From CAYOBW01 sp964402115 (GTDB lineage Bacteria > Verrucomicrobiota > Kiritimatiellia > UBA8416 > CAYOBW01): 24,478 nucleotides of DNA. The notes beneath the pieces were generated by a model. The model saw only the letters and a list, made by a program, of their open reading frames with translations. It did not search any database and was not told the origin of the DNA. The position numbers and the translations under genes are program-made. This document shows, in pieces, positions 16,281 through 24,478 of this stretch. The stretch lies in the NCBI GenBank assembly GCA_964402115.1, contig CAYOBW010000091.1:1-24478 (forward strand). The letters run 5' to 3'. Position 1 is the stretch's first letter. Each line of letters starts with the position of its first letter.

Positions 16281-18260
16281 CTACCGCACCATCAACACGG
16301 TTCCGGCGGCCGGCGTCTGCAGCCGGAAGCCGTTCAGCGGCACTTCGGCGCTGGCGCTCCCCGGCGCGTTGTCGAAGAACACCGTGACCGGGGCTACCCC
16401 GTTGGCCACGACTCTGAACGTGGCGCTCGCGAAGTTCGTCACGGCGTGCCCCCCCGACGACTGCAGCGTCACCACGGGTGTGCCATCAACGGAGATATCC
16501 ACCGCGCTGCGTGCGAGGTCGGCGTCGTGGTGGTACGACGTCATCCGGTACACGCCCGGCTTCAACCCGCTCAGCGTGAGCCGGATGCCGCCGGCTTGGT
16601 TCTTGATGTGGTCTTCGAGCAACGAGACCTCCGGCGTGCCGGTCACGTCGCCGCGGTCGCGGAAGTCAATCGTACCGGTGGCCAGCTCAGCCGCGACCGC
16701 CACCGCAACCTTGCCCCGCAGGCCCACTTCGCTCGGAAAAACATCGGAAACCGCACCGCCAAGGCTAACGCCGGCCGCCGGACCGCGCGAGAAGGCTGCG
16801 AAGCCCGGTTGCAGGTCCTGCGGCGAGTCGCTGCCAAAATCCACGGCGAGATCAGCCGGCGGCGCCGGTGCGTTCAGCAACCACGAGACGGCCGCGTCGA
16901 ACAGCGCCCACCCATTCGGTGTCAGGGCGGTGGCCGTGGCATCGGCAAAGAAGAAGTTGACCCGCCGTCCAGCAGCCCCAGTGCCGTTGAGCAGCGCACG
17001 GCTCTTCTCGACCGTCGTAATCGCAGCCCAACCGGCGTTGCCCGCCACGCTGGCGACAACGACAGCGCCAGTAGCATGCGCCGCCGTGCCATAGGAGAAA
17101 TCGCGGCCCGCCGACGCAACGGTCACCGTCCCGGTCAGGCCGGCGGCGAGCGGATGCGTGGGTGCAGCGATCGTCAGGGCCGTTGCGCCCGCGGCAATCC
17201 CGTTCCCACTCGACACCTGCGCGTCGCCGGCCGCCGTGGAGAAGATGGCCCGTTCCCAATTCAGCACGCCCTTGTCGGTGCCATTGAACTTCCCGCGCAG
17301 ATCGGTGCTCGACGGCGTCGAGGAGAGCAGCACCAGGCGCACGCCCACGACATCCGCAGCCGTGGCGTCCGTGGCAGAGCGCAGGCGAACCGAGAGGCTG
17401 AGCGCGGTCTCCAGGTGCGCCTTGATCGCGGCATCCGCCGGCACAGGGTTCGTGGCATTGGAGACGACGAAGAGCACGTCCGACGCATAGCGCAGCGCCT
17501 CCGGACCCTGCGCAACGAGCGTGGCCACCCCCCCGCCCGCCACCTGCCCCACCGCCACACCACCGTCGCTCAGCGCCGTATCGAAGACCGCCACGTCGTC
17601 CATCAGGCCGTTCAGCGACCGATTGCCGCTGGCCGCACCGGCAGCGCCAACCCACATCCCGCTCGAGACGCCATGCACACCGGCGTTCGTCGTCACGCTC
17701 TGCAGCACACCGTTCACGTACCACCGGCAGTTCGTGCCGTTGAAGCTGAATGCCACGTGGTGCCAGGCGGTGCTCCAGGCGTTCGTCGCGGTGTAGGCCG
17801 AGGCCGCGTCGGCGATGTTCGTATTGTTGATAAGCATGAAGCCGCCGAGTGTCCCCAGCGGAGCGGCCTTGCTGAGACTGATGTGCGGGCGCGCGGCGGT
17901 GATGCCGTAGATCAGGTCCTTGCGGGGCGTCGCGGCGGTGAGGGCCACGCTGGACCGCAACCAGAAGGCGTAGGTGAACGCCCCGCGCGGACGGACGAAG
18001 GCCACGTCAACAAGGGCGCAGTCGCCATCCCCGTCGAGCTGCAACGCCGAGCCCCGTTCGCCGTAACCGACCGGCGCCCACGTGGCGTTGCCGAGGAAGG
18101 TGGCCACCGTCCGGTTCGTGCCCGAGTTTTCCGCGAAGGATCCGGAACCTTCGTCGAAATTCCAGCTTCCCGCCAGCCCGGCCCGCGCCGAACCGCCGGC
18201 CGCTACCAAGGCCATCGCCGCCAGGACCACCAGCTTGCGCACGAACGGCCTGCCTTTCAT
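16281..18260 (-). CDS. Secreted LamG protein with Rossmann-like and malectin-like domains
   Basis: This 659-residue protein has a signal peptide (VVLAAMALVAAGGSARA). A LamG/concanavalin-like sandwich occupies about 28-240 (GSWNFDEGSG; WHHVAFSFNG; LMDDVAVFDTAL). Residues 258-463 alternate strands and helices ending in GWALFDAAVSWLL, as in ThuA-like or flavodoxin-like domains, without visible catalytic residues. Residues 472-659 (AVDFGSDSPQDLQPGFAAF; GVYRMTSYHHDAD) resemble malectin-like sugar-binding sandwiches. It is therefore probably a carbohydrate-binding accessory protein. No C-terminal sorting anchor is seen. Its ATG overlaps the GH95 stop as ATGA, with GGAGGAG five bases upstream, so it is the last gene of the GH106-GH95 unit. 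The domain calls for the middle and C-terminal parts are tentative. Confidence 0.82.
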   Translation of the reverse strand: MKGRPFVRKLVVLAAMALVAAGGSARAGLAGSWNFDEGSGSFAENSGTNRTVATFLGNATWAPVGYGERGSALQLDGDGDCALVDVAFVRPRGAFTYAFWLRSSVALTAATPRKDLIYGITAARPHISLSKAAPLGTLGGFMLINNTNIADAASAYTATNAWSTAWHHVAFSFNGTNCRWYVNGVLQSVTTNAGVHGVSSGMWVGAAGAASGNRSLNGLMDDVAVFDTALSDGGVAVGQVAGGGVATLVAQGPEALRYASDVLFVVSNATNPVPADAAIKAHLETALSLSVRLRSATDATAADVVGVRLVLLSSTPSSTDLRGKFNGTDKGVLNWERAIFSTAAGDAQVSSGNGIAAGATALTIAAPTHPLAAGLTGTVTVASAGRDFSYGTAAHATGAVVVASVAGNAGWAAITTVEKSRALLNGTGAAGRRVNFFFADATATALTPNGWALFDAAVSWLLNAPAPPADLAVDFGSDSPQDLQPGFAAFSRGPAAGVSLGGAVSDVFPSEVGLRGKVAVAVAAELATGTIDFRDRGDVTGTPEVSLLEDHIKNQAGGIRLTLSGLKPGVYRMTSYHHDADLARSAVDISVDGTPVVTLQSSGGHAVTNFASATFRVVANGVAPVTVFFDNAPGSASAEVPLNGFRLQTPAAGTVLMVR

Positions 18261-20641
18261 TTCAACTCCTCCGCTCGCACCGTCTTCACGACTCCGTTGA
18301 CCTTGACGCTGACCTCGCGCGGCGTGGCGGAGGCGATGCGGTACGCCGTCACCTGCCCCGCTTCCCACGTGATGTCCACCGTGAAGCCGCCGCGCGCCCG
18401 CAGGCCGATCACGCGTCCATCCGGCCAAACTTTGGGAAGCGCAGGCAGCAACGTGAGGCAGGTTGCGGCGTTCAGGTTTCGGCGTTCAGGGCGGGCGTCC
18501 CCTGGAGCTGCTTCCTTCCCGCCTGCCCCCTGCACCCTGAACGCTGGCGCCTCCTCGTGGCTCTGTACCAGCATCTCGGCCATGCCGGCGCACACGCCGA
18601 AATTGCCGTCTATCTGGAAAGGCGGACAGGAGTCCCAGAGGTTGGGGAGAATCCGTCCTGTCAGCAGGTTCGCCACCTGGTCCCAGGCCCGGTCGCCACA
18701 GCGCAGACGCGCGAAAAGGCTTGTCCGCCAGGCCACCGCCCACCCCGTGCCGCCGTCGCCGCGATAGTCCAGCGACTGCCGCGCGGCCGCCGCGAGCGCC
18801 GGCGTGCCGTCCGGCGTAATTGCCCGCCCCGGATACAGCGTGAAGAGGTGGCTGTGGTGCCGGTGCGTATCCTTTCGCACATTGCGTTCGAGATCGTCGT
18901 CAAGCCACTCGCAGAGCTGCCCCGCGTCGCCGACCCTCAGCGGCGCCAGCCGTGCGCGCAGCGTCTTGAGCTTCTCGCAGAACGCGCGGTCGGCGTCCAG
19001 CACCGCCCCGGCGGCCACGCAGTTGCGGAACAGCTCGTCCACGATCCCGATCGAGTAGTAGGTCCCCTGCGTCAGCGGCCCGTGCTCGGGGGAGAAGCTC
19101 GGGGAGACCGTCAGCCGCCCGTCCGGCAGCGGCTGCAGGTTGTCCACCCAGAACTCCGCCGCGCCCTTCAGAATCGGCCAGCCGGTCTTTTCCAGGAACG
19201 CCTTGTCCCCCGTGAACGCGTAGTGGTCCCAGACGTTCTGGCAGATGAACGCCGCGCTCTCGACTTCCAGCATGTGCACCCCGCGCGCGGGTCCGGGAGA
19301 GGTGAACCCCCACACGTTCGCCACGTGGTGTACGACCCACCCCCGCGCGCTGTAGTGCACCTTAGCCGTCTGCGCGCCGGGCTTGCGGAGGTCGTCGAGC
19401 CAGTCCATGAGCGGCTGCGCGCATTCGGACAGGTTAGCCGGACCGACGGGCCAGTAGTTCATCTGGAGGTTGATGTTCAAATGGTAGTCGCAGTTCCACG
19501 GCGGCTTGTTCGAGTCGTTCCACAGCCCCTGCAGGTTGGCCGGCAGGCCGCCGGGGCGGGAGGAGGCGATCAGCAGGTAGCGCCCGTACTGGAAAAGCAG
19601 CGCCTCCAGCCCCCGGTCGTCGCGCGCCTGCTTGTAGCGCGCCAGGCGCGCATCCGTGGGCAGCGCCTCGCGGGACTCGCCGCCGAGGTCGAGAGCCACG
19701 CGGCGGAACAGCTTCTGGTGATCCGCCACATGCGTGGCGCGCAGCTCCGCCCACGACTTGCCGCGCAGGGCGGACAAGGTGTCGCGGTTGCGCTTGGCGG
19801 GAGCGGTTCCCTGGTAGCGCGGGTATTCCAGCTTGTAGTTCGTCGCGCCCGCCAGGACCACGGTCGCGGCATCGGCGCCCTTGACAACGAGCTGCGAGCC
19901 CTCGGCGGTAAGCGTACCGCCCTCGGTTTGCACGCGCAGGCAGGCCTCGAACGCCATGCCGGCATGGCGCGGGTCGGGCGAAGCGACCCGTCCGCTCAAC
20001 ACCAGCTCGCCGCCGCGCGCGGACACCGTCGCGTTCGTGTGCGCCGTCGTCACGCCCAGCCGGAAGCTGACCTTGCCCCGCGCCGCTGCCGTCAGGCGCG
20101 CGGCCAGCACCTGATCGGGGTAACTGCACAGGTACTCCCGGGCGTACTCGCAGCCGTCCGCGCGAAAGGCAACCCGCGCGATCGCGGTATCCAGGTCGAG
20201 TTCACGCCGGTAGTGCTCGACCGTTCCCGGCGGCGGGTCGAACTGCAGCTGCATGTCGCAGAACGCCTGGTAGGCGCCAAAATCCGGCTTGCCGTAGCCC
20301 TTCTCGCTGGCGAACTCGCGCAGGGCCAGCTTGCCGGCTTCGGTGCGATCGCCGGCGCGCAGCAGCGCGCGCACTTTCTCCAACGCCGCGAACGCGCCGA
20401 CACGATCGTTCCCGGGCTCCGGCCAACCGCTCCAGAGGCTCAGCTCATTGACGGCCAACCGCTCCCGCTCCACGCCCCCGAACACCGTGGCCCCGAGGCG
20501 GCCGTTGCCAAGCGGCAGCGACTCACGCCCCCAGTTCGCGGCTGGCCGCTCGTACCACAGTTTGAGCGGTTCCCCGCCACCGGCGCCCAGCGCGAGACTC
20601 AGCAGGCCAGCCACCAGCCACGGCATCCTCGTCGTCATCAT
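18257..20641 (-). CDS. Secreted GH95 alpha-L-fucosidase / alpha-L-galactosidase
   Basis: This 794-residue protein has a signal peptide (WLVAGLLSLALGAGG). It spans the full family: an N-terminal sandwich (LPLGNGRLGATVFGG), linker, (alpha/alpha)6 barrel and C-terminal sandwich. By analogy with Bifidobacterium AfcA, Asn389 and Asn391 (HLNINLQMNYW), Glu519 (SPSFSPEHG) and Asp678 (QIDGNFG) form the active site, all present. The family hydrolyses alpha-1,2-L-fucose or alpha-L-galactose, the latter in plant polymers; neither can be excluded. It starts ten bases after the GH106 stop, with GGGG five bases before the ATG, and ends overlapping the LamG gene. An oddity is about 34 extra residues (696-729) between LVQSH and LTLLPALP, encoded by a palindromic repeat. 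Confidence 0.92.
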   Translation of the reverse strand: MMTTRMPWLVAGLLSLALGAGGGEPLKLWYERPAANWGRESLPLGNGRLGATVFGGVERERLAVNELSLWSGWPEPGNDRVGAFAALEKVRALLRAGDRTEAGKLALREFASEKGYGKPDFGAYQAFCDMQLQFDPPPGTVEHYRRELDLDTAIARVAFRADGCEYAREYLCSYPDQVLAARLTAAARGKVSFRLGVTTAHTNATVSARGGELVLSGRVASPDPRHAGMAFEACLRVQTEGGTLTAEGSQLVVKGADAATVVLAGATNYKLEYPRYQGTAPAKRNRDTLSALRGKSWAELRATHVADHQKLFRRVALDLGGESREALPTDARLARYKQARDDRGLEALLFQYGRYLLIASSRPGGLPANLQGLWNDSNKPPWNCDYHLNINLQMNYWPVGPANLSECAQPLMDWLDDLRKPGAQTAKVHYSARGWVVHHVANVWGFTSPGPARGVHMLEVESAAFICQNVWDHYAFTGDKAFLEKTGWPILKGAAEFWVDNLQPLPDGRLTVSPSFSPEHGPLTQGTYYSIGIVDELFRNCVAAGAVLDADRAFCEKLKTLRARLAPLRVGDAGQLCEWLDDDLERNVRKDTHRHHSHLFTLYPGRAITPDGTPALAAAARQSLDYRGDGGTGWAVAWRTSLFARLRCGDRAWDQVANLLTGRILPNLWDSCPPFQIDGNFGVCAGMAEMLVQSHEEAPAFRVQGAGGKEAAPGDARPERRNLNAATCLTLLPALPKVWPDGRVIGLRARGGFTVDITWEAGQVTAYRIASATPREVSVKVNGVVKTVRAEELK
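18266..18272 (-). promoter_or_regulatory. Ribosome binding site inside GH95 for the LamG gene
   Basis: The minus strand reads GGAGGAG within the last GH95 codons, five bases before the ATG at 18260. It fixes the start and indicates translational coupling. Confidence 0.75.
18466..18544. repeat. Palindromic repeat inside the GH95 coding sequence
   Basis: CGGCGTTCAGG occurs twice in tandem (18466-18476 and 18480-18490). GCGTTCAGGG (18482-18491) pairs perfectly with CCCTGAACGC (18535-18544) across a 43-base spacer that also holds GGCGGG/CCCGCC. It is read through in frame by GH95, adding Gly/Ala/Arg-rich residues at a place where the family normally passes straight from the active-site region to LLPALP. 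Confidence 0.65.
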
Positions 20642-20651
20642 GTATTCCCCT

Positions 20652-23600
20652 TCACCGCAACGTCACCCGATCCGCCGCCTGCAGCGTGACCGGACCGAGC
20701 AGGCCCGACTCCACGAGCGGGCTCTCCTTCTTCCACAGCCGCCAGCTCGTGAACGTGTAGCGTCCGGCGGGGCTGGGTTTGCCCTCCTGCACCCAGGCCG
20801 GCCACTGCTTCAGCGTGCCGTTGGCATTGCGGTCGCTGTCCTCCGGCAGCTGCTCATCGCCGATCTGGCGGTTCACCCACAGGTTCACCACCTTGAGTTC
20901 CAGCGTGTTCGCCCCCGCCTTGAGCGCGCCGGTCACATCCACGCGGTACGGCGGTTTCCAGAGCGTGCCAAGCGCCTTGCCGTTTAACGTGACGTCGGCC
21001 ATGATCGCGACGCGGCCCAGGTCGAGGTCCCACTGCGTGCCAGGCCCGACGGCCGCTGCGTCCATGTTGAAGTCCGCGCGGTAGACGGCCGTTCCCGAGT
21101 AGTAGCGGATGCCGGGTTCGGGCCGCTTGGACCAATCGTCCAGCGCGGCGAAGCTGACGGATTCAGCGGGGCCGCCCCAGCGCGGGTCGAAATGCACCGC
21201 CCACGGACCGGCCAGCGTCACCGGCGGCGGTACGGCGGGAACTGCACCGCGCAACGTCCGGCCGCCCGCCGTGACGGCTTCGTACTGCCCGGGCAGGCTG
21301 GCCACGGCCTGCACCGCGCCGGCCGCGTCGCGTATCAGTTCCACGGCGCCGGCAAGTTCGCGGTTGGCGGGCCGCGGCGTGGAAGCCGCGAGGGCGGCGA
21401 GCTCCGCCTCGCCCAGCGCCCGGTCGAACTGCGCGAAGTCTCCCACCGTCCCCCTGAACGGCGCGACCGGACGGCCGTGGGTGACGCCGAGGCCGGGGTG
21501 CACGACCAGCGGGCCGCGCAAGCCTGTCCGCACGAGCCGCCCACCCGCGTAAAGGCTCGGTTGCCCTTCGCGATAGACGACGGCGAGGTGCGTCCAGTTG
21601 GTCAGCGGGGCCGCCCAAACCAGCACCGGCGCGAAGAGGAACGCGCCGTGCTCGAAGACGACGACCCCGTTGCGCCCGACCGCGAGGCCGCAGCCGGCGT
21701 GGCGCTCGTCGGCGTAGACCTCGTGCCCCGGCGGCGGGAAGAGCGCATCGTTGCGCGCGCTGTCGAGGCCCACCACGCCCGTGGCAACTTCGGCCGGCAA
21801 CGGCGTGTCGGCGGAGGGCTGCACCCAGGCGGCCAGCGTGAAGTTGTTCGTAATCGCGGCGTTGTTATCCGTGCGCGGAGCCGCTCCGGCCGGCCGGGCG
21901 CGCAGGTCGAGCAGCGTCTCGCCGTCGCGCCGCACACCCACCACGCGCTGCGCCTCGCCCGGCGCACGGAACACGACGAACACGGAGCCGCTCGGTCCCA
22001 GCCGCAGCGGCAGGCGCACGCACCCGTCCGCCTCGTCGTACGCGGCCACGCGCTCGCTGCGCCCCGTGTCCGGCCACCACAGCTCCGGGCGAAGGCCGCT
22101 GACGCGGAACGTGCACATCGCTTCCTCGGCGTGCGGGTTCTTGTTGGCGACGAAGTAGACCTCGGTGGCTCCCAGCCGCTTGTGGATGTAGCGCAACCCC
22201 TGCGGCGCGTGCCGCGTCTGGCAGCTGAAGTCCGGCGGCACACCCTGGCCCGCCAGTAACCGGCACAGCTCCTGGATGTCGGGGATGGGGTCGACGGAGT
22301 CGAAAGGCGACTCGATATCGCCCCACGGCGCCATGCCCACCGGTCCGAGCACCAGGGCGCCGCCCCACCCCGCCGACGCCGCGGGGTCGCTCGTCCAGGC
22401 GCCGCCGGCCGTGCCCGCGGTCTGCCAGCTGCCGTCGGTGGGCACATCCTGCGTGCGCCCCGCGCTGTCGGTGAGGGTGAGCCGCCCGATCAGGCCGGCC
22501 GGGTTGGGGCTGTCGGTCGTGTTCGACGCCGCGACCGCGATGAGGTTCGTGCCGGGCCTGAGGGCGAAGGCGATGTTCAGGGCGTAAGTGCGTTTGAAGT
22601 CGTCGCCACTGCCGACGCGCCGGCCGTTGACCCAGCACTCGAAGGCGTTGTCGGCGGTCAGCAGCAGCCGCGCCGAGGCGAGGCGCGCGCCGGTGGCCAC
22701 GGTCACGCAGCGCCGGAAGTAGCGGGTCGCGGGCGGCGCCGACTGGGCGGGCTGGCCCTCATTGTGCCAGATCCAGCGGGCCGCGCCGAGCGGGTTCGCC
22801 TCCTCGGGCGTCGCGCTCGCCACCGGCCGGAAACTCCCGCCCCAGATGATCCGCCCCTTGCCGAAAGCCCGCACCGTCGGCGCGGCCGGGGCCGCCTCCG
22901 TCCCCCAGAGCTCCGCCGCCAGCTTCAGCACCTCCGCATCGCAGCGCGGATAGTCGCTGAGGCTGGGCGATTTGAGCGGCGGCGCCCCGACCACCGTGGC
23001 GCCGGCCTTGACGAGGTCCCGCACTTTGCGCAGCAACGCCGGCGTCATCGTGGGCGTGCGCGGCAGCACCAGCATGCGGTAGCTCATGCCGTCCGGCAGC
23101 ACGAGGCGACCGTCGCGCGCCTCCATGCGCGTCAGGACGACCTCCGGCGGGCACCCGTCGAAGTTGTACCCGGGGCGGTCATAGCCGGCCTTCACCGGCG
23201 AACGGAAGCGCTGGGGTGTCATTTCCGGCGCGAGGAAGCAGAGGTCCGCCACGAACAGCCCCTGCTGCAGCAGGTACTGGCAGCGGGCGAGATACGCGTG
23301 CCACGCCCCGGACTGCTCCCACCACGTCTGGGTCCGTTCGTAGTGCAGCCCCCACGGGCCCATCGACATGCCGGGACGCACGTCATCCCAGGGCTGCAGC
23401 GCGTAGCGGTGAAACACGAAACGGTTGACGCCCTCGCAGAAGGCCCAGTCCCCCAGGTCCTTGATGTTGGCGGGGTGGCCGAGCCACTTCTCGCCGTCGG
23501 TCGCGGTGAACGCCTCGGCGCCCAGGATGGGCTTGCCGTACACGTGCGCCGCGGAGGCCATCTCGGTGCAGCTGTAAGCTGCGCCGAACTTGCCCCAGGA

Positions 23601-24478
23601 CCAGAACTCGGACATCGGTTCGTCCGCGCGCCCCCCGTAGGCCAGGTCGTCGGTGGGCGAGCCGTCGTAGGCTTCGATCGAGAGCCGCAGGCCGTGCCGG
23701 TGCGCCAGCTCGCGGAAGTGCCCCGCGTAGTTCTCGAGCAGCAGGTCGTGCACGGTCGTCCGCACGTCCCACAGGAACCGCTCGGAAACCTCCAGGCTGT
23801 CCACGACGCGCCCCGCAAAGACCGGCAGCAGGGGCAGCGGATCGTAGCCGCGCAGGCGCTGGAACTCCTCGCGGAAACGCGGCGTCCAGTTCTGCGAGCC
23901 CACCTCCCAGCTATCGATGTGCGTGGAGACGAGCGTGCGGCCCTCCCCCGCCAGCGGCTTGTTGTCGGCGATCAGCTTGCCCATCAGGCCGTCGAACATC
24001 GCCTCCGCCGCGGCCTTGCTCAGCTTGTCGCACTCGAGCCCGCGCCCGTCGACCGGCGCGGGATGGTTGTCCTTGCCGGTGGTCGTGTGGCCCACGCGCA
24101 GGATCGTCCACGCGCCCTCCGGCACGTCCCACGCCAGCCGGCCGCTGGCGCGCTCGAACCGCTCCGTCAGGTTCACGATGCGCCCCCGGGCCACGACCGC
24201 GTCCGCGGGCAGTTCCGCGTAGTGGGCGCGCGGCGGGATTTCGGCCCGCGCGGCGGCCGACTTCCCGGAGACCTGCCCCAGCGTGTGGGGGTGCGGGGGC
24301 GTGGGGTAGGCAAACACCGCGATGTCGCGGTAGAAACCCTTCACCGCCTGGGGCTGCGCCAGCGCAGCGTCGAACCGCGCCGGCCCGCTGGCCGGCGTCT
24401 CGGTCCAGACGACGCGCTGCATGGACAGCTCCGGCGTGATCCACGGCCCGCCGCTGCCGCACCAGCCGGCGTCGTTGT
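20652..24478 (-). CDS. GH106 alpha-L-rhamnosidase, N-terminus beyond window edge
   Basis: The frame runs to the window edge; the codons before the internal Met at 24422 read GWCGSGGPWITPELS, a GH106 landmark, so the 5' end is missing. About 1274 residues are visible. The catalytic barrel includes HIDSWEVGSQNWTPRF, LSIEAYDGSPTDD and PILGAEAFTATDGEKW, with candidate acidic residues in each. A galactose-binding-like (CBM67-type) insert follows (about residues 563-688 of the visible part, from ARWIWHNEGQ), then SGSVFVVFRAP. A LamG-like insert comes next (about 853-1028), then the usual C-terminal jelly roll (VTLNGKALGTLWKPPYRVDV). GH106 enzymes release terminal L-rhamnose from pectins such as rhamnogalacturonan II. 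It is upstream of GH95 by ten bases and shares its transcript. Confidence 0.9.
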   Translation of the reverse strand, partial: NDAGWCGSGGPWITPELSMQRVVWTETPASGPARFDAALAQPQAVKGFYRDIAVFAYPTPPHPHTLGQVSGKSAAARAEIPPRAHYAELPADAVVARGRIVNLTERFERASGRLAWDVPEGAWTILRVGHTTTGKDNHPAPVDGRGLECDKLSKAAAEAMFDGLMGKLIADNKPLAGEGRTLVSTHIDSWEVGSQNWTPRFREEFQRLRGYDPLPLLPVFAGRVVDSLEVSERFLWDVRTTVHDLLLENYAGHFRELAHRHGLRLSIEAYDGSPTDDLAYGGRADEPMSEFWSWGKFGAAYSCTEMASAAHVYGKPILGAEAFTATDGEKWLGHPANIKDLGDWAFCEGVNRFVFHRYALQPWDDVRPGMSMGPWGLHYERTQTWWEQSGAWHAYLARCQYLLQQGLFVADLCFLAPEMTPQRFRSPVKAGYDRPGYNFDGCPPEVVLTRMEARDGRLVLPDGMSYRMLVLPRTPTMTPALLRKVRDLVKAGATVVGAPPLKSPSLSDYPRCDAEVLKLAAELWGTEAAPAAPTVRAFGKGRIIWGGSFRPVASATPEEANPLGAARWIWHNEGQPAQSAPPATRYFRRCVTVATGARLASARLLLTADNAFECWVNGRRVGSGDDFKRTYALNIAFALRPGTNLIAVAASNTTDSPNPAGLIGRLTLTDSAGRTQDVPTDGSWQTAGTAGGAWTSDPAASAGWGGALVLGPVGMAPWGDIESPFDSVDPIPDIQELCRLLAGQGVPPDFSCQTRHAPQGLRYIHKRLGATEVYFVANKNPHAEEAMCTFRVSGLRPELWWPDTGRSERVAAYDEADGCVRLPLRLGPSGSVFVVFRAPGEAQRVVGVRRDGETLLDLRARPAGAAPRTDNNAAITNNFTLAAWVQPSADTPLPAEVATGVVGLDSARNDALFPPPGHEVYADERHAGCGLAVGRNGVVVFEHGAFLFAPVLVWAAPLTNWTHLAVVYREGQPSLYAGGRLVRTGLRGPLVVHPGLGVTHGRPVAPFRGTVGDFAQFDRALGEAELAALAASTPRPANRELAGAVELIRDAAGAVQAVASLPGQYEAVTAGGRTLRGAVPAVPPPVTLAGPWAVHFDPRWGGPAESVSFAALDDWSKRPEPGIRYYSGTAVYRADFNMDAAAVGPGTQWDLDLGRVAIMADVTLNGKALGTLWKPPYRVDVTGALKAGANTLELKVVNLWVNRQIGDEQLPEDSDRNANGTLKQWPAWVQEGKPSPAGRYTFTSWRLWKKESPLVESGLLGPVTLQAADRVTLR

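Noticed and set aside
24420..24422. Start codon of the rhamnosidase at 24422
   Set aside because: The frame continues to the window edge with conserved GH106 sequence upstream, so this Met is internal.

Overview
The window reads as GC-rich bacterial DNA from a carbohydrate-degrading member of the PVC group (Kiritimatiellota, Lentisphaerota or Verrucomicrobiota-like). This is inferred from secreted multi-domain glycoside hydrolases joined to LamG modules, the absence of SusC/SusD genes beside them, and intergenic space full of large palindromic repeats. No rRNA, tRNA, CRISPR array or transposase was seen. Taxonomy was not tested.

Region 1 (1-3893, all minus strand, visibly less GC-rich than the right side) holds an uncharacterised multi-pass membrane protein, a small dual-specificity phosphatase, a helical protein with a C-terminal zinc ribbon, and a small membrane protein cut by the left edge. 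The gaps between these genes carry hairpins with a shared GACGTT core just before the next start codon. One has the layout of an integron attC site, so this may be a cassette-like accessory array.

Region 2 (3894-5706) has no convincing gene but is highly structured: four ATATGCCTCA-type boxes upstream of the membrane-protein gene, a fold-back element of about 390 bp with terminal inverted repeats, and a tandem duplication of a unit of about 550 bp. Each copy of that unit contains a large hairpin built from GGTTAAG/CTTAACC heptamers at about 13-bp period, plus a widespread 'CTTCGCTTCGCTCAGGATGA' repeat.

Region 3 (5707-6752, minus) is a two-gene unit: a Tat-exported Rieske-type protein translationally coupled to a class I methyltransferase. 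A divergent intergenic region (6753-7122) with a 22-bp-arm inverted repeat separates it from the sugar cluster.

Region 4 (7123-24478) is a polysaccharide-degradation locus of two convergent units. The plus-strand unit is GH127/146 - GH43 (with F5/8C, three LamG, FN3 and a C-terminal sandwich) - GH127/146. The minus-strand unit is GH106 (cut by the right edge) - GH95 - LamG/ThuA-like protein. Together these predict removal of L-arabinofuranose, L-rhamnose and L-fucose or L-galactose, which fits pectin side chains (rhamnogalacturonan I or II) or arabinogalactan. The substrate is an inference. The most unusual points are a palindromic repeat apparently inserted in frame inside the GH95 gene, LamG domains shared among three different enzymes or accessory proteins, and the repeat-rich gene-free region.
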